64,000 nt of DNA from Micromussa lordhowensis (taxonomy: Eukaryota; Cnidaria; Anthozoa; Scleractinia; Lobophylliidae), in contig OZ026607.1 in assembly GCA_964020085.1 (NCBI GenBank), positions 20,376,106-20,440,105 on the forward strand, read 5' to 3'. A program made the position numbers and the translations under genes. Under the pieces are notes generated by a model. That model did no database searches and was not told the DNA's origin. It saw only the letters and a program-made list of their open reading frames with translations. Below, one piece after another: positions 36,001-46,623 of the stretch; the stretch's first letter is position 1; the number at the start of each line of letters is the position of its first letter.

Positions 36001-39000
36001 AGTACTTTTGTCCAGAAAGGCTGCCTTTTAATCAAGCACTTGGTTCCAGAATAAATGGTCACTGGAATGTATGTTGCATAATTGTCTCGAATAATGAATA
36101 TTTGTCAGAGTGCTGAAATAGTAGCAAGGGAAATGTGATGTCAAAAATGAGAACTGTGGTTTCTAGTACCATTTTCCACACAATAATTTTTCTGTTGTTT
36201 GTTCAAGTGACTGTAAAGGACTTTATACACTTTGAAGTTAGCACCCTCAAGTCAGTCACACTATATTCAATTCTATTACATGTACTTCTAGCTTCAGCTT
36301 GTTTTAAATTAAGAGTTACTAGGGATACAGGCCTGGAACAAATGATGCAAAATGTTCATGTATTCTACAAGTGAGTATGTGAAAGATCATATATTTGAAC
36401 TGCAGAAAAAGATAAGAAGACATGATTGATCATCACAGTTATATACACAACTTAAAGCTAGGTTTGAATGGGATTCAAACCCATGACCTCTGCAATGCCG
36501 GTGCAGTACCTTCATATCTTGTCATGTCTTCATATCTTTCTCCGCAGTTCAAATATATGATCTTTCAAATACTCAAGTTTTATTCTTCACTATCTACGGG
36601 TATACTACAAACTCACAATTAGTGAGATCAGCTCCCAGTTGGCTTGATAGCTCAGTTGGTAGAGCACTGCACCAGTATTGCAGAAGTCATGTGCTTGAAT
36701 CCCATTCAAGCCTAGCTTTAATTTCACAACTGCTTAAGTTGTGTATATAACTGCAATGATCAATCATGTCTTTGTGCATGTATTCTCTCAGTCTGGCTAA
36801 AATCTAGTAAAAATAAAGACAATGGTTTTAGATATTATCAAAATAAAAGGTCTTCATTGTCATGAATTTAGCAATTATTCCTTTGTTAAAATTTGATGCA
36901 AAATATGTCTATCTCAATGATAAAAGCTCTCAACTTTACATCAAATGTTTTTTATGTAAGGTTCGCCTTGCAGCATCTGTGGCCACCAGGCAGTTTTTGC
37001 AGACTTTACCAAACAGTGAATCAAGAGAAAGATTCTACCCTAAGGTTTTACCAGCAATGTGTCTTAACAGGTTAGATGTTATTAACTTTAGAGGTTAAGC
37101 TTTCCTGTCATTAGATTTTGGTTATTATTTCCTGTCACCTGGTGAAAAATGCCTACTATAGGGTCTCTGAGTGTCTTACAAGATCTTAAAGAACACTAAA
37201 GATCTTCTTTGGTAAGGATCTTTCAAGGATCCTTAAAGGATCTTTGAAAGATCCTGTAAAAATCTTTGCAAAGTTCCTCGTCTAGAGTTCTTAGCACTGG
37301 ATATTTGGGCCTGGTGGGGGTGGGCAGGGGGACTCCCATATGAAGAGGACAGGGTCGCTCTTCTGAAATTTTGAAAAAACCCTAAGAGGTACCATGGGCG
37401 TGGCTTGACATTTTTTCACCCCTATATGTACCAATAAGTTATTCTAAAACAACACATTCTTCCCTCAGTGTCATATTTTTTGCGGGCTCAGTACCCGAAA
37501 GGTATCGCAAAAAGACCTGCTATGCACCTTTTAATGCTGAACACCCTAAGAGATACCTAAGATCCTTGAAGCCGCTCAAGGATCTTACTCTGAATGATCT
37601 TTGAAGACCTTGACAAAAAATTTAAAGATCTGCTTGAAGATCGTAAAGACCCTTGACAGGGTTGTGAAAAGTTGCTGGCTGCTGCCAAAAATCACCATGT
37701 TTGACTACTTCATGCTATGGCTAGCAACTCTGCTTGCCCATTTGTCTGATTGATTAGAAAAAGATGGCAAAACCATCTACTCCAAAAATAAAGCTGCCTA
37801 CATCAAAACTTTGTGACAATGCTAGAAATAAACTGTGTCAATCATTGAAACAACTGTTTAATAAATATTTTTTTGAAGGTATTATGTGGCAGAAGGCGTA
37901 AGAATATACTCCCAACAAAGCTGGAAAATGGTCGTAGGAACTGAAGGAAAACACTTGGTGGAAAAATACATCACTGAAACAGTGAGTACAGAGTACATTA
38001 CTTGATAATTAATTTGACATTTGTGTTAAATGTTTAGCCAGCAATATCCCCGTACAGTTAGTTGGAGAATTGTATGTTTTAGTTTTGTTTTTTCCTTCAC
38101 CCTCTACGTTGTGTAAAACACATAATGGTGTCTCCAGTTGTTCATATCAACATCGGGGGAGAATTGTCAGGGAAAAGCGGAGTTGAGATGTGAGAGTTAG
38201 CTAAGGTTTTCTTATTATTTTTTTGTTTGGTACATGTACAGATGAATTATGTAAGTGGCGTATTATATGTAACATAGGGGATAGGCAGACTTGCTGCAGT
38301 TTACCAGCTATGCGATCTAATATTCCATTTTCAATTCATTTTAAAATACATTATTGACCAATTGTATGTTTACTTGACAGCAAACTTAAACTAACCTTAC
38401 TTAACAATTATTTAAGTATGTTTACTTACCTACTCATGAAGCACAGCAGTTTGACAATCTGATCAGTTAAGGCAAGGCAATAAAAAAAATCTTGTATTTT
38501 TTGATGACGTGGATGTCTATTCTGCTTGCTAAATACAGGTGGAATTCTATATAAGTCAAACTAAGGCAGACAACCATGCTGTCAGAGAGGCTGCGTGTGC
38601 CTGTATAGCTGAACTAGGGACAAAGGTTAGTTTAAAACAATTACAAAAATGACATGTATGTTGGCAGTGATTGTATAAAGGACATCTAGTATCCAAATTC
38701 GTTTTTGTATCAACAGCACTACATTTTGTAAAACATTTTACTAAATATGTATGTCAAATAAGGTAAGCAAGATATAGATGTTACTAAATGTGCCATACAA
38801 TTTGCTTCAAAAATTTCCCCTGTATAATTTTTATTTTCATTTGATTGTTTTAGGTGAACCCAGATAGTTTACGGTCACATGTTTCAGATCTTCTACAGGC
38901 TTTGGTGTGTTGTTTCAAAGATGACAGTTGGCCTGTTAGGGATGGTACGTCTGACAGGAATGTCCCTTTTCCTTTTAATGAGAGTTGTTAAACATACATG

Positions 39001-42000
39001 TAAATATTTCCCCTGCTGTTTCACACATTTTCTGTTCCTTTTGGGAGATTTTGCTTTTAGTTAAACCTCTTTGCATGTCAAAAATAGTATGAAGTACCTT
39101 GTTCTTCTAATTTGTTAAATGTAGAGGTTAATAATAATAAAATGTTCTTAATCTATTATTTCCAGCTGCTTGTGTAGCTTGTGGAAATTTTGTTCTCTGT
39201 TTTCCTCAGGAGTGCAGGTAAGTTGAAGTAATAAAATATTGTAACTGGTATTTTCCATTTGACAAATACTTTGAATTGTAAACATAATAGCAGAGCTCTG
39301 GCAACCTGCCAGGCAGAGCCCTTTACTCATATAGGAAAGAAAAGAAAACCCATGAGTTGATTTTCTCATGTTTATCACGGCTAGCGCAGTGCTTTCAATA
39401 AGATTTGAAGTAGGGGCTACCTCAGAACAACAACCCTTGAGTAATATGAGAAGCGCAGTAGATTTTTCTCTCTGGAGAATTTTTAAAAGTTAAATTTACC
39501 ACCGACTTGCAACAGAATACCCGCCAGAGCACAATGGTGACATCGACAGAGTCGCGCAAGATGGTGGTCATACTCCAAATAATAGGTTGATAGACACATG
39601 CAGCCTTGGTTTACAGTGTACTGCTTTGATATTTGACATCCATGTTGTGGTTAATTGACTCCGGTATCACATGACCATATTGTGGGCTCAGGTTTAGGCC
39701 CATCAAGGTCACATGTTTTTTTGAAGTTGACCACTAAGCAAGTGCTTGTTTTTGATTGGATCGCAGGCTTGTGTCAGGTTAACATGTAATCAGAGCCAGG
39801 TTGTTCGGAAGACAGTGAACGCTAACTCGGGATTAAAAGTTAACCAAAAGTAATACTTTTCTTGTATAAAAATGTTTTTCACTTTTTCTGTTTTGTGTGG
39901 TTTGAGATTGTTCTAACTCAAACAACCTCAACTTGAAGTTACAAAACTCAAATCAAAATTTCACTTATCCTGGGTTAGCTTAATCGGGCTTTGTGCAACC
40001 TGGCCCAGGAGCTCTGCTTTTAGGCCTGGCTCAACCTGTACATTATGTTATAATATGGGTCCTTAAGCACTGTCGATACTATGTCAGAGAAATTTGATAA
40101 CAGTGTTTTCAGAATGAAAATACATCAAATGTTTTCCTGTCCACACTAGACTGGAGAAATTTGGAGACACAATTATCACAGGTCATTTTAGATTAGTGTT
40201 TGAGGAAAACTTGGGCAGGGAAATCACATGATTATTATGATGTCATCATTTCTGACATTAAGCTTTATTTTCAAAATGTTTTCTGTCCACACTAAAACTC
40301 AAAGTCAGTGAAGGATTAGTGTGGACAGTAAGCCAAACTGTAAAAATGAAGCTGCGGTTTCAAATTTCTCAGGCATAGTGTGGACAGGGCCTTACAACGA
40401 TGGCTTTTATTTCATCATGATAACTTTTTTCAAATGGAAAGGAATAAGACAGTGACAGTAGTATAGGGGTGGATCCAGGATTTTACGTAGGAGGGGGTGC
40501 ACCACTTAGGAATGGCATCACTGACTGGTGAGGTAAACAAATTTGAAAAGGAAATACAAAAGAAGGCTTCATCTTAGGGAGGTAGTGGTGCATGCATCCC
40601 CTGTACCCTCCCCCTAGATCTGCCCCTATACTACCTTATTTTTTATCAATAAGTAGACCAGTCTTGTGACTTATGTGATATCTTGTTTTTAGTTCCAGCA
40701 TGGATGAGCTTTATTCACTGTTTTTTGAGAATCTGTCAGATGGCATCCCGTCAGTCAGACAAGGAGCTGCCTTGTCATTGGCAAATGTTGTTAAAGCTTA
40801 CGGTAGAAAAAACCTTTATGCTCACAAAATGGTTAGTATTATTGGGCAAGTGTTTCCATCTCTTAGAAATAAGTAAGAGTCAATTTTGTTATTTCCAGCT
40901 TATTTCTCATATCTCAGTATTAAAGATTGTATGCTAGACAGTGCACCCTTTCACCAATAATAATGATACATGTGAAATAGCTCATGTATGCAGCAATCAC
41001 TGTGTGCATGCATAATTATGTGGTGTTAGTTTGATCTAAGTTCTTACTGGTATTATTTTCAGGTGAGAGCGCACTGAGTATTGTGATAAAGAAACTAACA
41101 GAAGGTCTGCAAGGCGTTGAGAAACAGGAAGCTACAACAGAAAAGTAAGTTATATAAGAAATTACTGCCGGCCAAATAATTATTAAATAAATGCTATTTG
41201 TTTGTATCTAGTACAGGAAGCTAGTACAGAAAGGTAAGTTTTATTAGAAATTATTGCCAGCCAAATAATTATGAAATAAATGCTATTTGTTTGTATCTGA
41301 CATTCATGATGAGCAAAGGCTGATAAGTTCACAATATTTTCTCTGATCCATTTTCCAGGTATGCTGGAATTGAAAAGGGCCCTGCTACATTTGGTGTGAT
41401 AAAAAGATTAAGAGACAATGACATGGAACTACATACAGACAGGCAGGTATTGTGTAATTTAGGCTCGATATTTTGTGTCCCATTGCATTATTAGCAACTT
41501 TAGGTTGTGCACAACAAATACTGCTGTATGATTTTACCAATCTTGGAGTTAGGTATTCATTAACGCTTTTAGCTGGAGGGCAACTGGTTTTTGCAGCCAA
41601 GCAAAATGTTTTGAACTGTACTTCTTTATAAGAACCTTCCTCTTGATGGCAAAATCATCCTCACAGCCAGTCAATTTGCCCAGTGCCCTAAATGAAACTC
41701 CTGCTTATATTATTTAAAGAAGGTCATAGGTTCAAATCCTGCTTAAGTTGTGTAACTGGGATGATCATCTATGCCGTCATATCTTTCTCCACAGTTCGAA
41801 TATATGAGCTTTCATACATTCATGTGCAATGCTATCTCTTTTTATTTCTCCAGATGTACTCCTGTGGATCTCTTGCTCCTAAGATGAGAAGAGGAGGTGG
41901 CTGTGCTGATCATTTGTTTCGAAGACCTGCTGAGCCATGGGAAAAGGCCGATGGGTGAGTTATATCATGTAAGATGATTGAAAATCCTCCATAGGAAATA

Positions 42001-44789
42001 AGGATGGCAACATATTGCGTAGTGCACGAAAACTTAAACAGCTGTCATATAAAAACATACAGAATAGTTCTAAAATCATCAAACCCTGCAAAAATATGGC
42101 TTTTTTGATAGGCCGTGTAAGGTTCACATGGTATTGTGGCAAAATATACGGCTGTCATCATGATTGGATCTTAAAATCATATGTTACTGACAGCCCAAAT
42201 AGAGAAGTCATAGGTGTTAGCCTGACCACAGTCCCCATGAACAAAATTGTGTCATGGAAGCAACATCAAAGTGATTTTATGTACCTGAGTGTAGGACTAA
42301 GTGTGAATGTACAGTGTAGAGTTAACTTTTGTTTAATTTTTTTCAGGTGTGTGGACTTGGTTGCAGAACTGTCGCAGAATTCCAAGGCTCAAAAAGAAGT
42401 GATAAGTTTAATTCCACTTGTGGCACAGGCTGCTCATTTCAAACATTACACTCAACATCTGCATCTGCTGGAAACTGTGTGTACACAGGTAACTAAGTTC
42501 ATGATGGCAAATGTTGCATTACTGTGGTACTTTAGAGGATGTCATGTAGTACAAGGGAACAATCCTTTTGTATTTAGAGACTCCAGGCAAGAATCTTTCC
42601 CCAGGGGGTTAGGCTGAGTTGACTGATATTTCAAATAAAGATTGTTACCCTGGGTCATTGTTGTACGTGCCTAAAAATTTTCAGCTTTGCAACATCCAAA
42701 AACAATTTCCACTCTATTATCTGTCAAGTGGTCGCTTAGTCGAGGTTGAACACAAAAGAAAATTTCAAACTTAGAGCTCTAAAAGTGGCCGTGGTTGCTT
42801 TTAAGAGGTGGTTGCTTACAAGAGGTTCCAAATACAGTATAGTGATTTGCCTTGTCTGTATTTTTGGAAAACTGATCGCTGAGGAGAGGTGATCGCTTAC
42901 AAGAGGTGGTTGCAACCGGAGGTTCAACTGTAACTGTATTTTATGATAAACGGTAAACATTTGAAATACGCTTATTAAAGTGTAATGATACCTCAAATGT
43001 TTTTGAACGTTTGCTGTGTTTATTTTGTTGTATAGTTGCCAGTCATGGCCAAAGGGATTGGAAAGAATCAGTTTAAAAGACAGTTTGAGCTATTCATTGA
43101 CATAATATTCTACAGCCTGGTGAGTGTTACTCAATGTGCTTATTAAAACCTCTATTAAAAAAGCTTCGCGGTGAAAGTAGAAATTCCCTTTATTGCCATC
43201 AATGAAATAGGTATTTTACGATAACTGCAGAAATTCTCGCGCGCTCATTGGCTAATTTTTATCGTCAATATGCGGACAGACACATGAATTTGAAATTCGT
43301 GCGACTCGTCAGCGAGCGAGAGCGGGCAATTCGACCCTTTGTTATCGTAAAAAACAAATTGATGTCAGTTTTTAATGAGTCTGCCCTGTTATTGACAATG
43401 AATTTCGTCATCACATTGTCAAAGTAGTCTGCGGATCCACTCGGCTATCGCCTCGTGGATCCACAGCTACTTTGACAATGTGATGACGAAATTTATGATC
43501 AATAACAGGACAGACGCATGAAAAACTGACGTCAATTTGTTAAGTGTATTTTAGGTAATTTATGTTTTTTTCTATATGTAAATAACTAAATTCAACCAAC
43601 AGGGTATTTTATTGGTGTTGCAATAAATTAAATTAAATTACAGTTGAGCCCTAGTACCTCCGACTCTCAAGGGAAGTGGAAAATAGTAAATCAGATGGTG
43701 GAGGTTCAAGATAATGTAGCCAATAGCAAATAGCTGAAAAGGCAATTATTGCCTTTTCAGCTATTTTCTATTGGCTACAGGTATCTTAGGCAATAACTGC
43801 CTTTTCAGCTATTTGCTATTGGCTACAGGTATCTTGAACCTCCACCATCTGATTTACTATTTTCCACTTCACTATCTCAAACTCAAATTATTTGAGTTTG
43901 AGATAGTGATATCCATCTCCCTACAGTGGCCAACGTATTGAGCAGAATCAGCTGTCGGACTGTTGTAGAGAGATGGCTGGAGGGGAGGTCTTGATTAGAG
44001 TGAAAAGAGTGGATTGGGATTTGGCAAATGGCTGGAACGAATACCAGCTATCATAGAGTGATGACTGCTATATAGAGACTATTAGGGAGGTTCTGTTGTA
44101 CACAAATCTTCATATGGTTGTATATGTATTCTTGTCTTCAGTGAGTTGTTTGCATTCTTTTTTTGCCTGTCTCACTATCATTGATATCAACATTATGTTT
44201 ACAGAAAAGTGATAATGCACTGACATCAACAGCTGCTTCTGAGTGCCTTTCTCAGTTTAGCACATTACTGGGGCCATCAATTTTGAGAGGACGAATAGAA
44301 ATGTACAACCCAAGGTAAACATTTCTATGAAGACATGATTGATTAAACATTTCTGTTAACATCATACATGTGTTTCTGTTTGTTAGTCATTTTGCATGAG
44401 GCTACCCATTTGTACTGTAAACTTGCTTTTGATGTGAGTGCATTCAGGCAACATTATGTCAGCAAAGAAATAGAAAATGCCTCCATGTTTGCCAAGCCTA
44501 ATGCAAGTATTTTGAGTGTTTTCCCACCATTAAAAATAATCCTAGAAGGGAGTTTTAACAGACAAATTTCAAGAGGCATTATTTCAACATTTCAAGGAAA
44601 TAAAACGAGGGTAAACATTTTCAGTGGAGTTTGATAAAATCCTTTTGGATCCTTTTATAGAATGTAATTATATATTTTTCTTCTGTTCCATTCCTTTAGA
44701 GAGGTTCAACTGTACTGAGTGATTTCTCTCTTTCATTCTCTTTCAGTTATCTTGATCTTTTGCCTCGGAGTTCTCTAGGTCCTCGGTAG
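29003..44789 (+). CDS. HEAT/ARM-repeat-like protein, about 708 aa, unnamed
   Basis: Eighteen exons that join in frame: 29003-29330, 30272-30450, 31142-31212, 35397-35560, 35782-35900, 36961-37070, 37879-37981, 38539-38625, 38854-38944, 39166-39217, 40693-40872, about 41070-41144, 41359-41446, 41854-41954, 42347-42488, 43036-43119, 44205-44314, 44747-44789 (TAG). Start chosen at AAAGATGG; it opens MADKTMDDILCLLCSHVKLE. The protein is mostly paired amphipathic helices, with HEAT-like units such as FKDDSWPVRDAACVACGNFV, HAVREAACACIAELGTK and GIPSVRQGAALSLANVVKAY. No enzyme motif, signal peptide or membrane helix is seen, so a cytosolic or nuclear scaffold is inferred. A basic Gly patch (APKMRRGGGCADHLFRRP) interrupts the repeats near residue 550. 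The exon at 41070 has an uncertain acceptor because the AG at 41061-41062 would bring in a stop. Family not recognised. Confidence 0.85.
29388..29535. repeat. Foldback element in intron 1 of the HEAT-like gene
   Basis: TTAGTTTCACTCATGTTTGC pairs with GCAAACGTGAGTGAAACTAA, and AGCTTTTATTTGTTA pairs with TAACAAATAAAAG. Arms about 65 bp. Confidence 0.85.
31608..31862. mobile_element. Penelope-like element remnants in both orientations
   Basis: Minus strand carries an RT piece, HGTAMGSPVSVVVAEIVMQ, followed by a start of GIY-YIG (GAVYKL). Plus strand at about 31769-31847 carries GAVYKIKCSNCQASYIGETG, the GIY-YIG endonuclease start with its YIG motif. The sequence GATCAAATGCTCCAACTGCC is therefore present twice, inverted, about 130 bp apart. 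All frames are broken. In the intron 31213-35396. Confidence 0.75.
31865..32280 (-). repeat. GC-rich repeat, left member of an inverted pair
   Basis: Contains GGGTACCAAGTACTCCCTCC, CACCACTTCGCTCGGGTGGG and repeated GGTGCAGC/GAGCAGCACC words; its inverted relative lies at 34260-34680. The two diverge by point changes and small indels. Long open frames here arise from low-complexity GC-rich sequence. Confidence 0.8.
32990..33530 (-). mobile_element. CR1/L2-type LINE 3' end with (AAT)n tail
   Basis: Minus strand encodes, with breaks, the end of a reverse transcriptase: LKELHWLPMEQRIILK, then HGDHAFSVSAPTLWNDIPEV. It ends GTAAAGCGCCTTAGAGC and a (TTA)n tail, seen on plus as (AAT)n at 32990-33070. 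Frameshifts and stops are present. Confidence 0.75.
34260..34680 (+). repeat. GC-rich repeat, right member of an inverted pair
   Basis: Reverse-complement relative of 31865-32280, sharing CCCACCCGAGCGAAGTGGTG and GGAGGGAGTGCTTGGTACCC. The 2-kb interval between them holds a LINE end and unclassified sequence. Confidence 0.8.
35110..35280 (+). mobile_element. Penelope-like terminal fragment
   Basis: TCTGAAGATGACTTCTGCTC, then TCAAAATGTCAGTCACC, then ACTATACA and TACTCCTGGGTTTAAACCAT. The same text occurs at 46395-46540, where the core reads GAAAC rather than AAAAT. Ends about 115 bp before the exon at 35397. Confidence 0.6.
36380..36790. mobile_element. Inverted pair of tRNA-derived SINE copies
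   Basis: Plus copy at 36648-36790: TAGCTCAGTTGGTAGAGCAC (box A) and GTGCTTGAATCCC (box B-like). Minus copy at 36380-36510 has the same box B and body (TTGAATGGGATTCAAACCCA on plus) but lacks the 5' head. A third plus copy is at 41697-41835. Bodies share ACAACTTAAG and CAGTTATATACACAACTT words. Confidence 0.75.
37170..37665 (+). repeat. GATC-dense degenerate repeat
   Basis: Two clusters, 37170-37275 and 37545-37665, where AAGATCTT, GGATCCTT and GGATCTTT recur every 8-20 bp, including the palindrome GGATCTTTCAAGGATCC. No unit length is strict. Lies in the intron 37071-37878. Confidence 0.7.
40135..40395. repeat. DNA-transposon-like repeat with GTGTGGACAG ends
   Basis: CTGTCCACACTA on the left and TAGTGTGGACAGGGCCTTA on the right are inverted; an inner TGTCCACACTAAAAC / GATTAGTGTGGACAG pair lies near 40285-40330. 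Related to 13875-14095. Confidence 0.6.
41128..41299 (+). repeat. Tandem duplication spanning an exon end and its splice donor
   Basis: Copy 1 (41128-41211) includes the end of the exon closing at 41144, GTAAGT, and the intron through AAATGCTATTTGTTTGTATC. Copy 2 (41217-41299) repeats GAAGCTA, ACAGAAAGGTAAGT and the same intron text with few changes, giving a second intact donor. Confidence 0.9.
41697..41835 (+). mobile_element. tRNA-derived SINE fragment, 5' truncated
   Basis: GGTCATAGGTTCAAATCCTG (box B) followed by the body seen at 36380-36790, ending CGAATATATGAGCTTTC. It lies directly before the exon at 41854. Confidence 0.7.
42700..42935. repeat. Degenerate TIR-type repeat
   Basis: Repeated GTGGTTGCTTACAAGAGG and GAGAGGTGATCGCTTACAAG words, ending GAGGTTCAACTGTA; resembles decayed Tc1/pogo-like repeats such as those at 49172 and 49624. 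Confidence 0.5.
43198..43560. repeat. Hairpin repeat, intact reference copy
   Basis: Left portion CGCGCTCATTGGCTAATTTT and AGCGAGCGAGAGCGG precede a palindrome at 43366-43535: CCTGTTATTGACAATGAATT ... AATTTATGATCAATAACAGG, with GGATCCAC/GTGGATCC in the centre. A second copy is split by the LINE at 53362-55040. Confidence 0.85.
43664..43910. repeat. Nested inverted repeats with an internal direct duplication
   Basis: AGTGGAAAATAGTAAATCAG and CTGATTTACTATTTTCCACT are exact inverted partners. Inside, TGCCTTTTCAGCTATTTG/TCTATTGGCTACAGGTATCT occurs twice directly. A perfect palindrome CACTATCTCAAACTCAAATT and its partner closes the block at 43868-43906. Confidence 0.9.
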
Positions 44790-44847
44790 TTATCATGGCC
44801 ATGATGATATGAACAAATCTTATGACAGGAATTTTTTTTTCGTTGTA

Positions 44848-44853
44848 AATAAA
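44848..44853 (+). promoter_or_regulatory. Candidate polyadenylation signal (AATAAA)
   Basis: Canonical hexamer 59 bp after the stop codon of the HEAT-like gene; others follow, for example near 44955. Confidence 0.5.
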
Positions 44854-45912
44854 ATTCAGAATCTTTAGATGACATGTTAATAACATTTAACATCACCTCT
44901 TGTTTTGGTAATGTTACACAAGAAAAACTGAAAGAATTGATCATTCAAATCAAGTAATAAATGAATTTGACATTTTTCCTTCAAGATGATATTACAATGC
45001 TCTGCATATACATATCTGACCATAAAAATCTTATGTCAAATGTTTAAGTCACTAGATGATGTACCTTCAGGTTGTTACAACCATCAGTAATGAGATCATG
45101 TCAAATGAAGTGTTTTTATTAATCAATTGCATAATAAAGATCCAACAATTTGCTTGTGTCATCCCAGGTTCTTTTGAGAACCTGAAACCAACTGAGGCTG
45201 TGGTCTAAGAGAAATTACAAGGCACCCAAAGGTTCCCAACCATGAAATCCTGGGTGCCCAGCTCTTAAGCTCAATATGTTTTTCTAGTTGCCCAAAGACA
45301 AAAGTTAGTAGCCTGTGGCACCTGGCACTTCTAGAACACTGCCCTGTGAAAGAAATGAATTTTCAAGTGGACATCCATTTCATTGTATGTTCACATCAGC
45401 TTGTTCAGACAGGGCCTACACATTTAGCCATAGGACTTTCTTCCACCCAGTTAATTTTAATTATTTGTTTCTACAATTTGTTTGTCTCTGTCGTAGGCTT
45501 TGTAAGGCATAGCGAAGGTGGCAAAAGTCCAAATTTATTTGTTTCATGTTCGACCAGCCATGAAAAGACAATGCAACATACGTAAATTGATCACTGTCTT
45601 TATTCTTATTACATTACTTGCTGACAGTGCAAGGATATTGTAGGGAGAAATCAGATGTTTATCACTCGCTCATTTCATTAAAATCAAAGGGGCAAGTAAA
45701 TAACATAAAGCCATTTATTATATTTGTTATTAAAATAAAACTTAAATGAAGTATTCCAATACAAATGCACTTTGCAGCAGTTTTGGTTTGGTTTTGGTCA
45801 TTTTTCAGAAACTTTATTTCCATTTTTCATTGAAGCTGATGCAAAGCAATTTACAGTCATACAGCTGAAAATGCAGACATGTTAAGACTCTGCAAAACAC
45901 TTCACAATAATA

Positions 45913-46090
45913 GACCATTTCCAAATTACCTCTTGCCTCTGTTTCGAAACGAGTCCTGGTGCTAAATCTTTCATATGAGGATGAATTTGATGTGTATAAA
46001 AATGAACGTGTAGGGGCAACATATTCATATGAATGGCTTTGTACAAAGACATGTTTTGACACAGAGGCAAAATGCAACTCAGAAATGGTC
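45913..46090. mobile_element. TA-flanked MITE, copy 2
   Basis: GACCATTTCCAAATTACCTC at the left and CTCAGAAATGGTC at the right, with TA on both sides (45911-45912, 46091-46092). It shares GTTTCGAAACGAGTCCTGGT-like text with the copy at 25733. Confidence 0.75.
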
Positions 46091-46249
46091 TATTGTCAAA
46101 ATTAGATAGTTTTTTATAATAGTAATGCTGTAGAAAACAATGAACTCCGAGTAGAGCTGCTATGCTTCCCTGTGATAAATACGTATTTGTAGGATAGTAT
46201 TTGACTGTTGTGAACCATGTTTTGAAACCTCTTTTCAGATGAGTGTAAA

Positions 46250-46540
46250 ATAGTTTGTATAGTGTGGTCGTGCGGGTGAGTGTAGTTCTGAGAAGAACTC
46301 TTTCTGGTGACTGACGTTTCGAAAACCTGAGCGGAAGTCATCTTCAGAATCAAGTGAATAGTGTTTGAATAGTGTTAGCATTGAGGTCCGTGTATATTAT
46401 ACTCTGAAGATGACTTCCGCTCAGGTTGTCGAAACGTCAGTCACCAACAACAGTTCTTCTCAGAACTACACTCGACCGGATGATCACGCTATACAAACTA
46501 CTGATACTCCTGGTTTCAAACCATTTACTATGAGTATAAA
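46250..46540. mobile_element. Inverted pair of Penelope-like termini with hammerhead-like cores
   Basis: Right arm 46395-46540: TCTGAAGATGACTTCCGCTC, then GTCGAAACGTCAGTCACC. Left arm 46250-46355 is its reverse complement. Both end in the ACTATACAAACTA motif. Arms about 100 bp, spacer about 40 bp. Matches 35110-35280. Confidence 0.7.
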
Positions 46541-46623
46541 CTGTTTGAAAGGTTCAAAGAAGATGTTGGAAGTTTGTAGCTTGAATAAAATACCAATTAA
46601 AATTGCAGCCTGAAATAACACAA

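Larger units (their letters stand above)
44790..46623. other. Convergent intergenic region
   Basis: Tail-to-tail space between the HEAT-like gene (plus) and the protease gene (minus). It holds a TA-flanked MITE at 45913-46090 and inverted Penelope-like termini at 46250-46540. The rest, 44990-45900, is AT-rich with no gene seen. Confidence 0.7.

Noticed and set aside
36648..36725. Possible functional tRNA gene
   Set aside because: Boxes A and B are present but the sequence continues into a repeated body found at two other places, so it is a SINE.
42015..42617. 200-codon plus-strand open frame as a separate gene
   Set aside because: The centre (42347-42488) is a true exon of the HEAT-like gene; the rest is intron read-through on both sides.
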